DNA from: Haloechinothrix halophila YIM 93223
GTDB taxonomy: Bacteria > Actinomycetota > Actinomycetes > Mycobacteriales > Pseudonocardiaceae
Direction of reading: 5' to 3'
Length of the DNA: 64,000 nt
Assembly: GCF_000504245.1 (NCBI RefSeq)
Contig: NZ_KI632509.1
Coordinates: forward strand, 2,771,751 to 2,835,750
The notes below the pieces were generated by a model that was not told the origin of the DNA, made no database searches, and was given only the letters and a program-made list of their open reading frames with translations. Positions 8,768 to 17,853 of the stretch are shown one piece after another (within the stretch, counting starts at the first letter, position 1; every line of letters starts with the position of its first letter). The translations under genes and the position numbers were made by a program.

Positions 8768-9987
8768 CAGACCAGACAACCAGCACCGGTCAAGTGGGAT
8801 ACGGCGGGCCACTCGACGGCACCGTCGTCGTCGACCTCACCCGGGCCCTGGCCGGACCGCATGCGGCGATGATGCTCGGCGACCTCGGCGCCCGAGTGAT
8901 CAAGATCGAGGCACCGGAACGGGGCGACGAAACACGACGCTGGGGACCGCCGTTCGTCGGTCCCGACGGCGCTCAGGAGTCAACCTACTTCCTTTCGGCC
9001 AATCGCAACAAGGAATCCGTGACAGCCGACCTGAAAAGCCGGGGCGGCGCCCAGCTGCTGGAACGCCTGATCAAGCGGGCCGACGTACTACTGGAGAACT
9101 TCCGGCCGGGCGTACTCGACCGGCTCGGCTTTCCCATTCAGCGCCTGCACCAGCTCAATCCCGGCCTGGTGATCCTTTCAATCACCGGCTTCGGCCATGA
9201 CGGCCCAGAGAGCCAACGACCAGGTTACGACCAAATCGCCCAAGGAGAGGCCGGGCTGATGAGCCTGACCGGACCGTCGCTGGACGAGCCCACGAAGGTC
9301 GGCGTTCCGATCGCCGATCTGCTAGTCGGCATACACGGAGCCTTAGGCGTAGCCGCGGCACTCATCGAACGGGGACAGACTGGGCGCGGGCGTGTGGTGC
9401 GGACCTCGCTACTGGCATCCGTCGTGGGCGTACACGCCTTCCAGGGCACGCGATGGACGGTCGCGGGCGAAATTCCACGCGCCACCGGCAACCAACATCC
9501 CTCAATCGCGCCGTACGGCCTGTTCCATGCAGCAGACGGCGCGCTCCAGGTCGCCGCAGGCAACGACACCCTGTGGAAAGCATTCACCGGCGTGCTCGGC
9601 TTGGAAGCCGACGACCCACGCTACCGCACCAACGCCGAACGGGTAGTGCATCGAGAACAACTACGACTCGACATCGAAGCCGCGCTCGCGACCGCTCCCG
9701 CCACCGAATGGCTGGCCAGACTCGACGCCGCCGGCGTACCCGCAGGCAAAGTCCGCACGATCGACGAGGTGTACCGCTGGGAACAAACCCGATCCCAAGG
9801 GCTGCTTGTCGAGGTCGAGCACGCGGCACTGGGCCGCCTGCGACTACCCGGACCGCCGCTGCGTTTCGACAACAACACCTACGCGGGAGGCCGCACAACT
9901 CACGCCCCACCTCCCCGCCTTGGGGAACACAACGACAGCGTGCGCGCCTGGCTCGACCAGCTCGACCACCACGAGATGAACCGGTGA
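8764..9987 (+). CDS. CaiB/BaiF family (class III) CoA-transferase
   Basis: This 407-residue class III CoA-transferase overlaps the amidase gene by 4 bp (ATGA). Typical features are LDGTVVVDLTRALAGP near residue 17, LGDLGARVIKIE near residue 40, NRNKESVTADLKS near residue 80 and LLENFRPGVLDRLG near residue 115. The catalytic-Asp region RPGYDQIAQGEAG is near residue 155. Such enzymes move CoA between carboxylic acids. In this operon the natural acceptor would be malonate from ureidomalonate hydrolysis, giving malonyl-CoA; this is inference. It is also translationally coupled to the downstream carboxyltransferase. Confidence 0.88.
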   Translation: MTDQTTSTGQVGYGGPLDGTVVVDLTRALAGPHAAMMLGDLGARVIKIEAPERGDETRRWGPPFVGPDGAQESTYFLSANRNKESVTADLKSRGGAQLLERLIKRADVLLENFRPGVLDRLGFPIQRLHQLNPGLVILSITGFGHDGPESQRPGYDQIAQGEAGLMSLTGPSLDEPTKVGVPIADLLVGIHGALGVAAALIERGQTGRGRVVRTSLLASVVGVHAFQGTRWTVAGEIPRATGNQHPSIAPYGLFHAADGALQVAAGNDTLWKAFTGVLGLEADDPRYRTNAERVVHREQLRLDIEAALATAPATEWLARLDAAGVPAGKVRTIDEVYRWEQTRSQGLLVEVEHAALGRLRLPGPPLRFDNNTYAGGRTTHAPPPRLGEHNDSVRAWLDQLDHHEMNR

Positions 9988-11498
9988 ACCGGGTCGACGC
10001 CCACCGGTTGCTGGAACTCGTGCTCGACCCGAGCTCGTTCGTCTCCTGGGACGAATCACCCGTCGACCCGGCAGGCGACCCGGCATACACCGAGGAGCTG
10101 ACGCGAGCCCGCGAAAAGACCGGCATCAACGAGGCAGTGATCACAGGCTCCGGCAGCATCGACGGACACCAGGTCGCCATGATCGCCTCCGAATTCGCAT
10201 TCCTCGGCGGCTCGATCGGCGTCGCATCGGCCGAACGAATCGTACGCGCGATCGAACACGCCACCGCAGCGCGCTTGCCATTGGTCGCGATGCCTTCCTC
10301 CGGCGGCACCCGGATGCAGGAAGGCACGCTCGCGTTCGCCTGCATGATCAAAATCGCCGCCGCAGTCACCCAACACAAGACGGCCAGGCTGCCCTACATC
10401 GTCTACCTCCGGCACCCCACCACCGGCGGTGTGTTCGCCTCATGGGGATCGCTCGGCCACGTAACCTACGCGGAACCAGAGGCCCTGCTTGGATTCCTCG
10501 GACCACGCGTCTACGAGGCCCTACACGATCGACCATGGCCCAGAGACGTTCAAACGTCTGAAAATCTCTATCGACACGGTGTCGTCGACGCCGTCGTCGC
10601 CCACGAACAACTCAGGCGCACCCTCGCCGCGACACTAGCTGTCCTCCGCGCCGACTCCGACGCAGCGCCGCCGCCATCGCGCAGGACACAACCCGCGATC
10701 CCACCGTCCTACTCGGCCTGGGAAACGGTCATCAGGTCACGACGAGTCGGCCGACCTTCGGCACGCACCGTGCTTGCGAGAGCCGCGACGAGCATCGTCG
10801 AGCTAAGCGGATCCGGACGAGGCGAGCGCGACACGGGCCTGCTCCTCGCACTGGCAAAGCTGGCCGGACAGCCCTGCGTCCTATCCGCCCACGACCGCCA
10901 CACACAGTCAACACATGGTCCCATCGGCCCGGCCGCCTTACGCACAGCCAACCGCGGCATGCAGCTCGCCGCCGAGCTGGGTCTGCCGCTGGTAACCGTC
11001 ATCGACACCGCAGGCGCGGCACTGTCCAAAGAAGCCGAGGAAGGTGGTCTAGCAGGCGAGATCGCCAGAGGAATCGCAACGCTGGTGACGCTCCCAACAC
11101 CGACGCTGTGCCTGCTGCTCGGCCAAGGCTGCGGCGGCGGCGCGCTCGCGCAGCTACCCGTCGACCGCGTCATCGCCGCACAACACGCGTGGATCGCACC
11201 ACTACCACCCGAAGGCGCCAGCGCGATCATGCACCGCAGCGTCGAACACGCGGCTGAGGTCGCGACCGCACACGGCGTGCGGGCAGCCGACCTGCTGGAG
11301 AACGGCATCGTGGATCGCATAGTCCCCGAACGACCGGACGCCACCGACGAACCGGACACCTTCTGCAGACGAATCAGCTCAGCTCTACACCTCGAACTCA
11401 CCGCGCTGCTCAGCACAGACCCGGACGACCGCCTCAAGCTCCGGGTCGAACGCTACCGCCGCCTTGGAAGACCAGCCGTGGTCGACAGAGGCCGATGA
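9984..11498 (+). CDS. Fused two-domain carboxyltransferase, candidate malonyl-CoA decarboxylase
   Basis: This 504-residue protein starts at GTG 9984, overlapping the previous stop (GTGA), with two crotonase-fold carboxyltransferase halves. The AccD/MdcD-like half shows FLGGSIGVASAERIVRA near residue 75, PSSGGTRMQEG near residue 105 and TTGGVFASWGSLGH near residue 147. The AccA/MdcE-like half shows LVTVIDTAGAALSKEAEEGG near residue 345 and LLGQGCGGGALA near residue 383. The zinc ribbon (CxxC...CxxC) that begins true AccD is absent. Downstream of a CoA-transferase in a malonate-producing pathway, decarboxylation of a malonyl thioester is more plausible than carboxylation. That direction is inference. 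No biotin carrier gene is seen nearby. Confidence 0.8.
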   Translation: MNRVDAHRLLELVLDPSSFVSWDESPVDPAGDPAYTEELTRAREKTGINEAVITGSGSIDGHQVAMIASEFAFLGGSIGVASAERIVRAIEHATAARLPLVAMPSSGGTRMQEGTLAFACMIKIAAAVTQHKTARLPYIVYLRHPTTGGVFASWGSLGHVTYAEPEALLGFLGPRVYEALHDRPWPRDVQTSENLYRHGVVDAVVAHEQLRRTLAATLAVLRADSDAAPPPSRRTQPAIPPSYSAWETVIRSRRVGRPSARTVLARAATSIVELSGSGRGERDTGLLLALAKLAGQPCVLSAHDRHTQSTHGPIGPAALRTANRGMQLAAELGLPLVTVIDTAGAALSKEAEEGGLAGEIARGIATLVTLPTPTLCLLLGQGCGGGALAQLPVDRVIAAQHAWIAPLPPEGASAIMHRSVEHAAEVATAHGVRAADLLENGIVDRIVPERPDATDEPDTFCRRISSALHLELTALLSTDPDDRLKLRVERYRRLGRPAVVDRGR

Positions 11499-12689
11499 CG
11501 ACCAAAAACATCGAGACAGTAACAAGCAAATCGCGGCAACCCCATGTGGACCAACGTGTCTACGGCGCGTTCGGGCCAGGCTGGGCGACCCCATGCAGTG
11601 CGGAAGGAGCCCTCGCGGTCGATACGGCGGTAGGCACTGGCGCCGAAACAGCCATGCTGAAGCATGCACGAGCACAACGAGCAAGCTCGGGAGCGCAGCG
11701 TGTCCTAATAGGCCAGCGCGGCGCTGAAGCCAGTGCCTGGCTGCCCCTTCTGGTCGCGATGCCCACCACCGCGCACCACGAGTCCTGCCCGTCAACCACC
11801 GCGGCCGCGAAAACTGCCAGAGGCCAGCAGGGTGGTAGGCCGGATTCGGTGTCGTAGGCAACGCGGATGTCGTCAAGGATCTTCACTCGACTGATGCAGT
11901 CACCTCGCCTGATCGCGGCCAGCCCCGCGAGGTCGATATCCCAGCCATACTCCCGCACACCCGCCTGGTCGGTGCCGACCTGGTCGAGCTATCATTTCTA
12001 TACGAACCGTCCAGCTCACCGGTAGGCCATATCGAACGTCTCTCCGGTTGAGCAGGGTGAGGTCCTGTGCAACATCGACGGTGAGGGCATTGACGGCGAC
12101 GGGTTGGGGTGGCTGGTCGCGCCAGGGTGAGGATTGCCTGACTAGGGTTGCGAGATTGTGCGAGCTTGCACTGCCCACCCGTCAGCCCCGACAAACAAGG
12201 CAGGACGGGGCGTCGAGTGCAGTCTTGGCGGCGACCGTTGTCGGATCGAGGAATGCCGCGGCGTCGACGGTGTGCACGAGAGAGCCTGCGCAGGGTCACG
12301 TATTTCCTCGATGCAGCTCGTAGCGACGCTCCAATACCAGCCGTCCAACGTATACTTGCTGGCCAGCCCAGTTCCCATCCTTTGGTCTTCCTGCCGGGGG
12401 CGCCAACCCGCGACATCGCGATCAGTGCAGGTCAAGGCGTTGATCCATTTGCTTCGGTCAGCCGACCGTGGTGTCATCACCTCGAGGGCGTGCTGAACGT
12501 GCGAGTTGAGCCTGACTTCGGCCAGACGTAGCGCTGGTAGCTACCTCGGGTGTTCCCGAAGCTTGGATCTCGGTACCACCGCGTAGCAACACTCGATGGT
12601 GCCGTGCGAGGTGCTGGAGCTTTCGCGTGAACGCAGGTGGCCTCGCCTTTGGGCGTGGTAGTAGAGCGCGAACCATAATCAAAAGAAAC
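11499..12689. other. No recognisable gene; start of the accessory region
   Basis: About 1.2 kb without a convincing gene. Open frames here overlap one another and have skewed composition (Arg/Ser/Pro-rich), unlike the flanking coding sequence. It probably holds decayed remnants at the boundary between the pyrimidine cluster and the mobile elements. Confidence 0.4.
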
Positions 12690-12863
12690 ACGACCTGCGG
12701 AAACAGTGCCCGCGGTCAACGACACCACGAACTCCGCCACGTCCCCCGCGCGCAGCAACACCTCGCCCCGCCCGTACCCGACCGGCGTACCCAACTCGCG
12801 CAACCGCTGCGCGGCTGCACTCCCCAACCCGTCGGTGAATCGCTGCCGCCGATGACTGTCCAC
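12690..12863 (-). pseudogene. N-terminal remnant of a Crp/Fnr-type cyclic-nucleotide-binding regulator
   Basis: From ATG 12863 the minus strand encodes MDSHRRQRF followed by a segment containing LRELGTPVGYGRGEVLLRAG and VVSLTAGTVSAG. This matches the first strands of a cNMP-binding domain as found in actinobacterial Crp-family regulators. After about 60 residues the frame turns into low-similarity sequence, so only a fragment of the sensor domain survives and no helix-turn-helix follows. Confidence 0.45.
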
Positions 12864-13120
12864 TACCTCACCCTCACGCAGCCCACACCGTCGACGCTAG
12901 GGCCAGCCCGGGGGCGGTCTAATGTCCGAGAAGCTACACGTTCTAGCCACCGTGCGTCACCGAACAACCGCGCAGGGCGTGGGTGGGACGGCTACGGACG
13001 CCGTGCCGCCACTCGGGCGGTCTGCTGTCAACCGTGAAAACTGACGTCCGAGTAGTAAACGCCACTGTACGCAGCGCTCACACACCGGAACGCTCATCAG
13101 AGTTCGTCGCGATGAGCCCA

Positions 13121-13225
13121 CCCGGTTGGACGGCCGGAATCGCCAGAACTAGTATCCCCGGTCATGGAGTCGATATCCCCGGTTCGGGGATTCCTCCCAC
13201 CGGTGCGGGGTCGAGTCTCGGACAC
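13121..13225. repeat. att-like repeat copy 1 (R1)
   Basis: First of three ~105 bp near-identical repeats (others at 30136-30243 and 40598-40706). The most conserved block is ATGGAGTCGATATCCCCGGT followed by a short hairpin (ATCCCC-ggttc-GGGGAT) and TTCCTCCCACCGG. Each copy sits just beyond the 3' end of a minus-strand serine recombinase gene. This one follows the stop at 13246. The arrangement suits attachment sites. R1 is the copy whose left flank differs most, consistent with it bordering the host chromosome. Confidence 0.6.
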
Positions 13226-13245
13226 GTCATTACCCCACGGCTGGG

Positions 13246-13658
13246 TCAGAACAGGGTGTCGGCTGTGGTGGTGTACTGGGGTTCTGGGTGGCTGGCGAGG
13301 GTCCAGCCGGTCGCAGAAACGACGATCTTCATGTCGTGCTGTCGTAATTCAGCGGCGAGCGTGCTCGGGTGATCAGGCTGCCCTTGCTGTTCGGCGAGGG
13401 CGGCTAGTAGCTGGTCCTCGCGGACGTAGACGTTCTTGACTCGCGGTAGCGCGCGCCGTTGGCTGCTGGTCTGTCCGTGGCGGCAGCGGTAACCGGCGCG
13501 CCCGTGTACCCAGTGGGCTTCCATTCGTCGCTCGCACACCCCGCACAGCACGAGCCCGGTGAGCAGGTAGGTGCGGGTGGTGCCGTCGGCGGTGGGTCGG
13601 GCGGCGCGGACGGCCTGGGCGGCGACAAAGTCACGCTCGGAGACCAACGGCGGGTGCG
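13246..13658 (-). pseudogene. Serine recombinase 1, C-terminal piece (split by IS)
   Basis: This minus-strand piece carries the end of the recombinase domain (PPLVSERDFVAAQ) and the recombinase zinc ribbon (LTGLVLCGVCERRMEAHW, then YRCRHG), ending at 13246. The matching N-terminal piece lies at 16859-17853. An intact relative at 29995-31674 shows that the two halves were one gene. The break falls inside the codons for AHPPLVSERD, where the ISL3-family element inserted. Confidence 0.85.
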
Positions 13659-13777
13659 GGGGGGGGGTGCAAGATCTTTGGCTCTGGCCCATTTTCGGTG
13701 GTGACGCGGGGTTGGTCGGTTGGGCACGGAGCGTTGTGTCAGAGTGACGATGGTGCGATGTTGATCAAGTTCTGGCA

Positions 13778-14241
13778 TTGGTGTTCTCAGGATTGTCGTC
13801 GCTGGTCATCCAAGGGGTTGAGGAGGATAAAGGGAGGATCCTGGTCCGGGCGTCGACGCCGCCGGGGCCAGCGGTGTGCCCGGGCTGCGCCGTGGAGACG
13901 AAGCGGGTTCATGCCTATATCGAGCGGCGGGTCGCCGACGTGCCGGTGGACGGAAGACCAGTCATGGTGCGGGTGCGGGCACGACGGATGCGTTGCTCCA
14001 CTATGGACTGCTCGCGGCAGACATTCCGCGAGCCGCTGACCGTAGCCATGCGGTATCAACGCCGCACCGCCCGGCTGGCCATACAGGTGGGTCATGTCGT
14101 GCGGGAGTTGGCCGGACGCGCCGGTGCCCGAGTCCTGACCAGCCTCGGCGTCGGATTGTCACGGCAGACCGCGCTGCGGGCGCTGTTGCGGGTACCCGTG
14201 CCGGAGCGGCCGGTGCCAGCGGTGATCGGGGTGGACGATTT
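13778..14241 (+). pseudogene. ISL3-family transposase, N-terminal piece
   Basis: The reading frame VFSGLSSLVIQGVEEDKGR continues through a zinc-binding segment (VCPGCAVETKRVHAY, then MRCSTMDCS) and a helical DNA-binding part (LAGRAGARVLTSLGVGLSRQ). It reaches the first catalytic Asp in VPAVIGVDD. It is cut there by the IS256-family element at 14242. The frame resumes at 15757 with FALRKRQRYATVIINAETG, so the ancestral sequence read IGVDDFALRKR. The start is GTG 13778; no strong ribosome binding site is seen. Confidence 0.85.
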
Positions 14242-15748
14242 GGGGGTGCAAGATCTTTTGTGGAAGTGGGCGGGCCATGATCATCGGTGGGCCGGAGGGT
14301 CCGGGCCGGTGGAAGGGAACGCTACGTGACGACGGACAAGGCGCAGGATGCGGTCGAGGGCTCGGCGGCGGAGGAGGCTTCGCGGCGGTTGGCGGAGCTG
14401 GTCTCGCCGGAGGGTATTGATCGGATTCTGGCTGACGCGAAAGCGTCGGGGACGCCGTTGGATGGCCCGGACGGCATTCTGAATCAGATGAGTAAGGCGG
14501 TGATCGAGCGGGCGTTGGGCGCGGAGATGCATGAGCATCTCGGGTACGCGAAACACGACGCTGCGGGACGCGGAACGGGCAATTCCCGCAACGGGTATTC
14601 GGCGAAGACGGTCACCACCAACACCGGTAAGGTCCAGATCGAGGTTCCGCGGGACCGCACGGGCGGGTTTGAACCGCGGATCGTGAAGAAGCATCAGCGT
14701 CGGCTCGGCCAGATCGATGACATGATCTTGTCGCTGTATGCGAAAGGGATGACCACCCGCGATATCAAGGATCATTTGCTCGAGGTGTATGGCGCCGAGG
14801 CGAGCCACGAGCTGATTTCGAATGTGACCGATGTGGTGCATGACGAGATCAAGACGTGGCAGAACCGTCCGCTGGACCAGGTGTATGTGATCGCCTACAT
14901 CGACGCGCTGGTGGTCAAGATCCGCACCAACGGGGTGGTGATCAACCGGCCGGCCTACATCGTCACCGGTGTCGACGTCGACGGGTTCAAGCACGTGCTG
15001 GGTGTGTGGATCGGCCCCACCGAGGGGGAGAGCAAGGCCCACTGGCTAGCGGTACTGACCGAGGTGAAGAACCGCGGCGTGGAAGACGTACTGATCGTGT
15101 GCTGCGACGGGCTGACCGGACTGCCGGACGCGATCCGCACTGTGTGGCCGAAAGCCGAGGTGCAAACCTGCGTGATTCATTTGATCCGGAATTCGATGAA
15201 ATACGTGTCCTATTCCGACCGCAAGAAGGTTGCCGCCGCGTTGAAACCGATCTACACGGCCGTCAACGCCGAAGCCGCCGAGATAGCGCTGGAGCATCTC
15301 CGTAAAGAGTGGGGCACGAAATACCCAGGCATGCTCGCCGCGTGGGATCGCGCCTGGGAAGACTTCACTCCGTTCCTCAAATACCCGAAAGAAATACGAA
15401 AAGTGGTGTATACCACTAACGCGATCGAATCATTGAATTTTCAACTGCGGAAAATCATGAAAAACAGAGGACATTTCACCACCGAGGACGCCGCGATGAA
15501 GCTGCTTTATCTCGGCATCCGACACGTCACCGGACGCTACATCGACGGTGACGGTCATGTTCGCGCCAAGGGCGAACGCGGCACCGGCACTTACGGGTGG
15601 AAAGCCGCGCTCAACCACTTCGCCGTCCTCTTCGGCGACCGGCTCGTCCTCTAACGCGCCGTCACACACAGTGACGGATTCGACCACTCATCAAAAGCAA
15701 CGAAAAGGATAAACAGGCCCAAACATCCACAAAAATCTTGACACGCTG
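14242..15748. mobile_element. IS256-family insertion sequence, copy 1 (1507 bp)
   Basis: The element runs from GGGGGTGCAAGATCTTTTGT to a right end whose complement begins CAGCGTGTCAAGATTTTTGT. It is bounded by the 8 bp target duplication GACGATTT (14234-14241 and 15749-15756). The insertion is inside the ISL3 transposase gene. A second copy of exactly the same length and with an identical encoded transposase lies at 41880-43386, so transposition was recent. Confidence 0.93.
14326..15654 (+). CDS. IS256-family (mutator-type) transposase
   Basis: This 442-residue transposase starts at GTG 14326 (VTTDKAQDAVEG) behind GGAAGGGAA; a longer start at 14287 lacks such a site. DDE residues are visible: Asp in AYIDALVVKIR (near residue 195), Asp in CCDGLTGLPDAI (near residue 265) and Glu in TTNAIESLNFQLRK (near residue 370). 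The N-terminal part HEHLGYAKHDAAGRGTGNSR is the usual mutator-family DNA-binding region. It is intact and identical to the copy at 41964-43292. Confidence 0.95.
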   Translation: MTTDKAQDAVEGSAAEEASRRLAELVSPEGIDRILADAKASGTPLDGPDGILNQMSKAVIERALGAEMHEHLGYAKHDAAGRGTGNSRNGYSAKTVTTNTGKVQIEVPRDRTGGFEPRIVKKHQRRLGQIDDMILSLYAKGMTTRDIKDHLLEVYGAEASHELISNVTDVVHDEIKTWQNRPLDQVYVIAYIDALVVKIRTNGVVINRPAYIVTGVDVDGFKHVLGVWIGPTEGESKAHWLAVLTEVKNRGVEDVLIVCCDGLTGLPDAIRTVWPKAEVQTCVIHLIRNSMKYVSYSDRKKVAAALKPIYTAVNAEAAEIALEHLRKEWGTKYPGMLAAWDRAWEDFTPFLKYPKEIRKVVYTTNAIESLNFQLRKIMKNRGHFTTEDAAMKLLYLGIRHVTGRYIDGDGHVRAKGERGTGTYGWKAALNHFAVLFGDRLVL

Positions 15749-15756
15749 GACGATTT

Positions 15757-16798
15757 CGCCCTGCGTAAGCGGCAGCGCTACGCCACCGTGATCATCAATG
15801 CAGAGACCGGCGACCGCGTCGACGTCCTCGCCGACCGCACCGCGGCCACGCTCGAAGCCTGGTTACGCGAGCATCCCGGCGTGCGGGTGGTGTGCCGGGA
15901 TGGCTCCGGCGCCTACGCCGAAGCGATCCGGCGTGCACTGACCGACGCGGTGCAGGTCGCGGATCGCTGGCACCTGTGGCACAACCTCGCCGAGGCCGCT
16001 CTCAAGGAGGTCGCCGCCCACAGCGCGTGCTGGGGCAAGACCGGCCCACCACCCCGCGTAGGGAAACGCGCCGCCACGACCCGCGAACGCTGGCGGCAAG
16101 TGCATGATCTGCTCGATCGTGGCGTCGGACTGCTCGAGATCTCTCGCCGGTTGAACCTGGCGCTGAACACGGTCAAGCGCTACGCCCGCATCGACCAACC
16201 CGAACGGCTGGTACGCGCTCCGCAGTACCGGCCCACCCTGGTTGATCCGTTCCGGGACCATCTACGCCGCCGCCGCGAACAAGAGCCGGCCGTGCCCGTG
16301 CTGCAGCTGCTCCACGAGATCACCGAGCTCGGCTACACCGGAAGCCAAAACCTCCTATATCGCTACATCACGCAAGGACGCGTCGAATCCGACCAGCCAG
16401 CGATCTCACCCAAGCGGCTTGCCCGCTACCTGCTCACCCACCCCGACGACCTTCACGACCATCAGCGGGAACGGATCGACACCGCAACGAGCGCCTGCGC
16501 CGAGATGACAGGGCTCGCCGCCCTCGTCGGTGACTTCGCCGCCCTGCTCACCCCCGCCGCTGGCAACGACGAGCGCCTCACCGCCTGGATCGAGCAGGCC
16601 CGGGCCGAGGACCTGCCCCACCTCCACGCGTTCACCCGCGGCCTCGAACTCGACCGCGCCGCCGTGAGCGCCGCCCTCACCCAGCCATTCCACAATGGAC
16701 GAACAGAAGGAGTGAACACCAAAACGAAACTGATCAAACGACAGATGTACGGACGCGCAGGCTTCACCCTCCTCCGCCACCGCATACTCCTCGGATGA
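15757..16798 (+). pseudogene. ISL3-family transposase, C-terminal piece
   Basis: Continuation of the interrupted ISL3 transposase, from FALRKRQRYATVIINAETG to the stop at 16798. It carries the second catalytic Asp (VVCRDGSGAYAEAI), the VADRWHLWHNLAEA motif typical of the family, and the third acidic residue in HNGRTEGVNTKTKLIKR. It has no start of its own, since the N-terminal zinc-binding part is on the far side of the IS256 insertion, so it is inactive. Confidence 0.88.
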
Positions 16799-16858
16799 AC
16801 TACCGAGCGTCACCACCGAAAAAGAGCCAGAGCCAAAATCTTGACACGCTGCGGGTGC

Positions 16859-17853
16859 GCGACCGTCTGCGAGATCACCCACTCCCCCGCCAGTCTCTGC
16901 TGCTCGTCACCATCGAGACCAGCCGCACCGTTGTCGTCGGTACCGTGACGATTCCACACCTGCCGTCCGGTGTAGCGCGGGTTGGCCAGGATGCACGCCA
17001 CTGTGCGTAGCGTCCACGCCTCGCCGGTGCGGTGCCGGTTGCGCCGCCGATCGACGCGCGACGGGCACGGTACACCGCGGTCGTTGAGTGCGCGGGCGAT
17101 CCCGGCGACGCTGCGCCCAGCCAGCCGCTGGGCGAAGATCCACCGCACATTCTCGGCGGTCGCCGGATCAGTGGCCAAGCGATGCGCCCGGCGTCCCCAG
17201 CTGGCGTGCGCGGGATTCGGGTGTGGACCCGCATCGGCCAGCCGATACCCATACGGTGGACGCCCGCCGAGATAACGGCCCTGCATGCGCGCCTGGCCGC
17301 GCATCGCAGTCAGCACACGATGGCGAGACCGCAACACCTCACGCTTGGACTGCGCGCCCAACAACAGCATCAACGCCTGATGCGTCGCGCTGGTGAGATC
17401 GACCGGTCCACCCGCTTCCGGCAGCCACAACCGCACCCCGTGCCGATCCAGTATCGCGGCGACCGCGGCGGCCTGGTCGTCCTGAAACGCCCGCTCGTAC
17501 TCGCCGACCACCACCACATCGAACCCGCGATCCGGCTCCGCGACCGCGGATAGCAGCGCGGCGGCTTGGGGACGCTCCGGCCACGGCAGTCGCCGCGATA
17601 TGCCGACATCAAAGAACTCCGCCACGATCACCCCGTGCCCGGCGATGACGCCCTCGGCGACCTCGCGCTGCCACCGCGACGACGACTCCCGCTCCTGATA
17701 CGCCGTCGTCGACATCCGCCCGTACAGGGCGAACCGCAACCCCGCCCTGCGTGCGAGTCGTGGCTTGGTTCTTACCCTCGACCGGCGAGACCGGGCCCGC
17801 TCGGCCCACCCCTCCAGTGACGCCTCACCGACCCGAGACATATCAGCCGTCAT
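16859..17853 (-). pseudogene. Serine recombinase 1, N-terminal piece (split by IS)
   Basis: Start at ATG 17853, behind GGAAGGGAGT. The resolvase domain begins FALYGRMSTTAYQERESSSR, with the catalytic Ser in GRMST, and continues through VVVVGEYERAF. The recombinase domain follows (LGGRPPYGYRLADAG, IARALNDRGVPCPS, ILANPRYTGRQVW). The frame is cut by the ISL3 element after SQTVAH. It is highly similar throughout to the intact recombinase at 29995-31674. This gene presumably once mobilised the element between the repeats at 13.1 and 30.1 kb. Confidence 0.88.

Larger units (their letters stand above)
13659..16851. mobile_element. ISL3-family insertion sequence, itself interrupted by IS256-family copy 1
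   Basis: Left end is a G-run followed by TGCAAGATCTTTGGCTCTGG; right end is GAGCCAAAATCTTGACACGC followed by TG. After the first block the ends form an inverted repeat through GGCTCTGG...TTTCGGTGGTGACG. The 8 bp CGGGTGCG flanks it at 13651-13658 and 16852-16859 (one more G also matches on the outside). This target duplication sits in the recombinase gene. Removing the nested IS256 element and its duplication leaves about 1.68 kb, normal for ISL3. The exact left end is uncertain by a base or two because of a ten-G run. Confidence 0.8.

Noticed and set aside
11495-11857. 120-residue plus frame after the carboxyltransferase
   Set aside because: No ribosome binding site, no domain, and overlapping frames on both strands of equal quality.
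13121-13225. The att-like repeats as tRNA genes
   Set aside because: Only a T-arm-like hairpin (GGGG...CCCC) is present; no acceptor, D or anticodon arms fit in any copy, on either strand.
13651-13670. Ten-G run at the ISL3 left end as a frameshift hot spot of the recombinase
   Set aside because: It lies at the IS boundary, and the recombinase is already cut there by the insertion.
14281-15042. 253-residue minus-strand frame inside IS256 (also at 41919-42680)
   Set aside because: Exact antisense of the transposase gene, present in both copies only because the element is duplicated.
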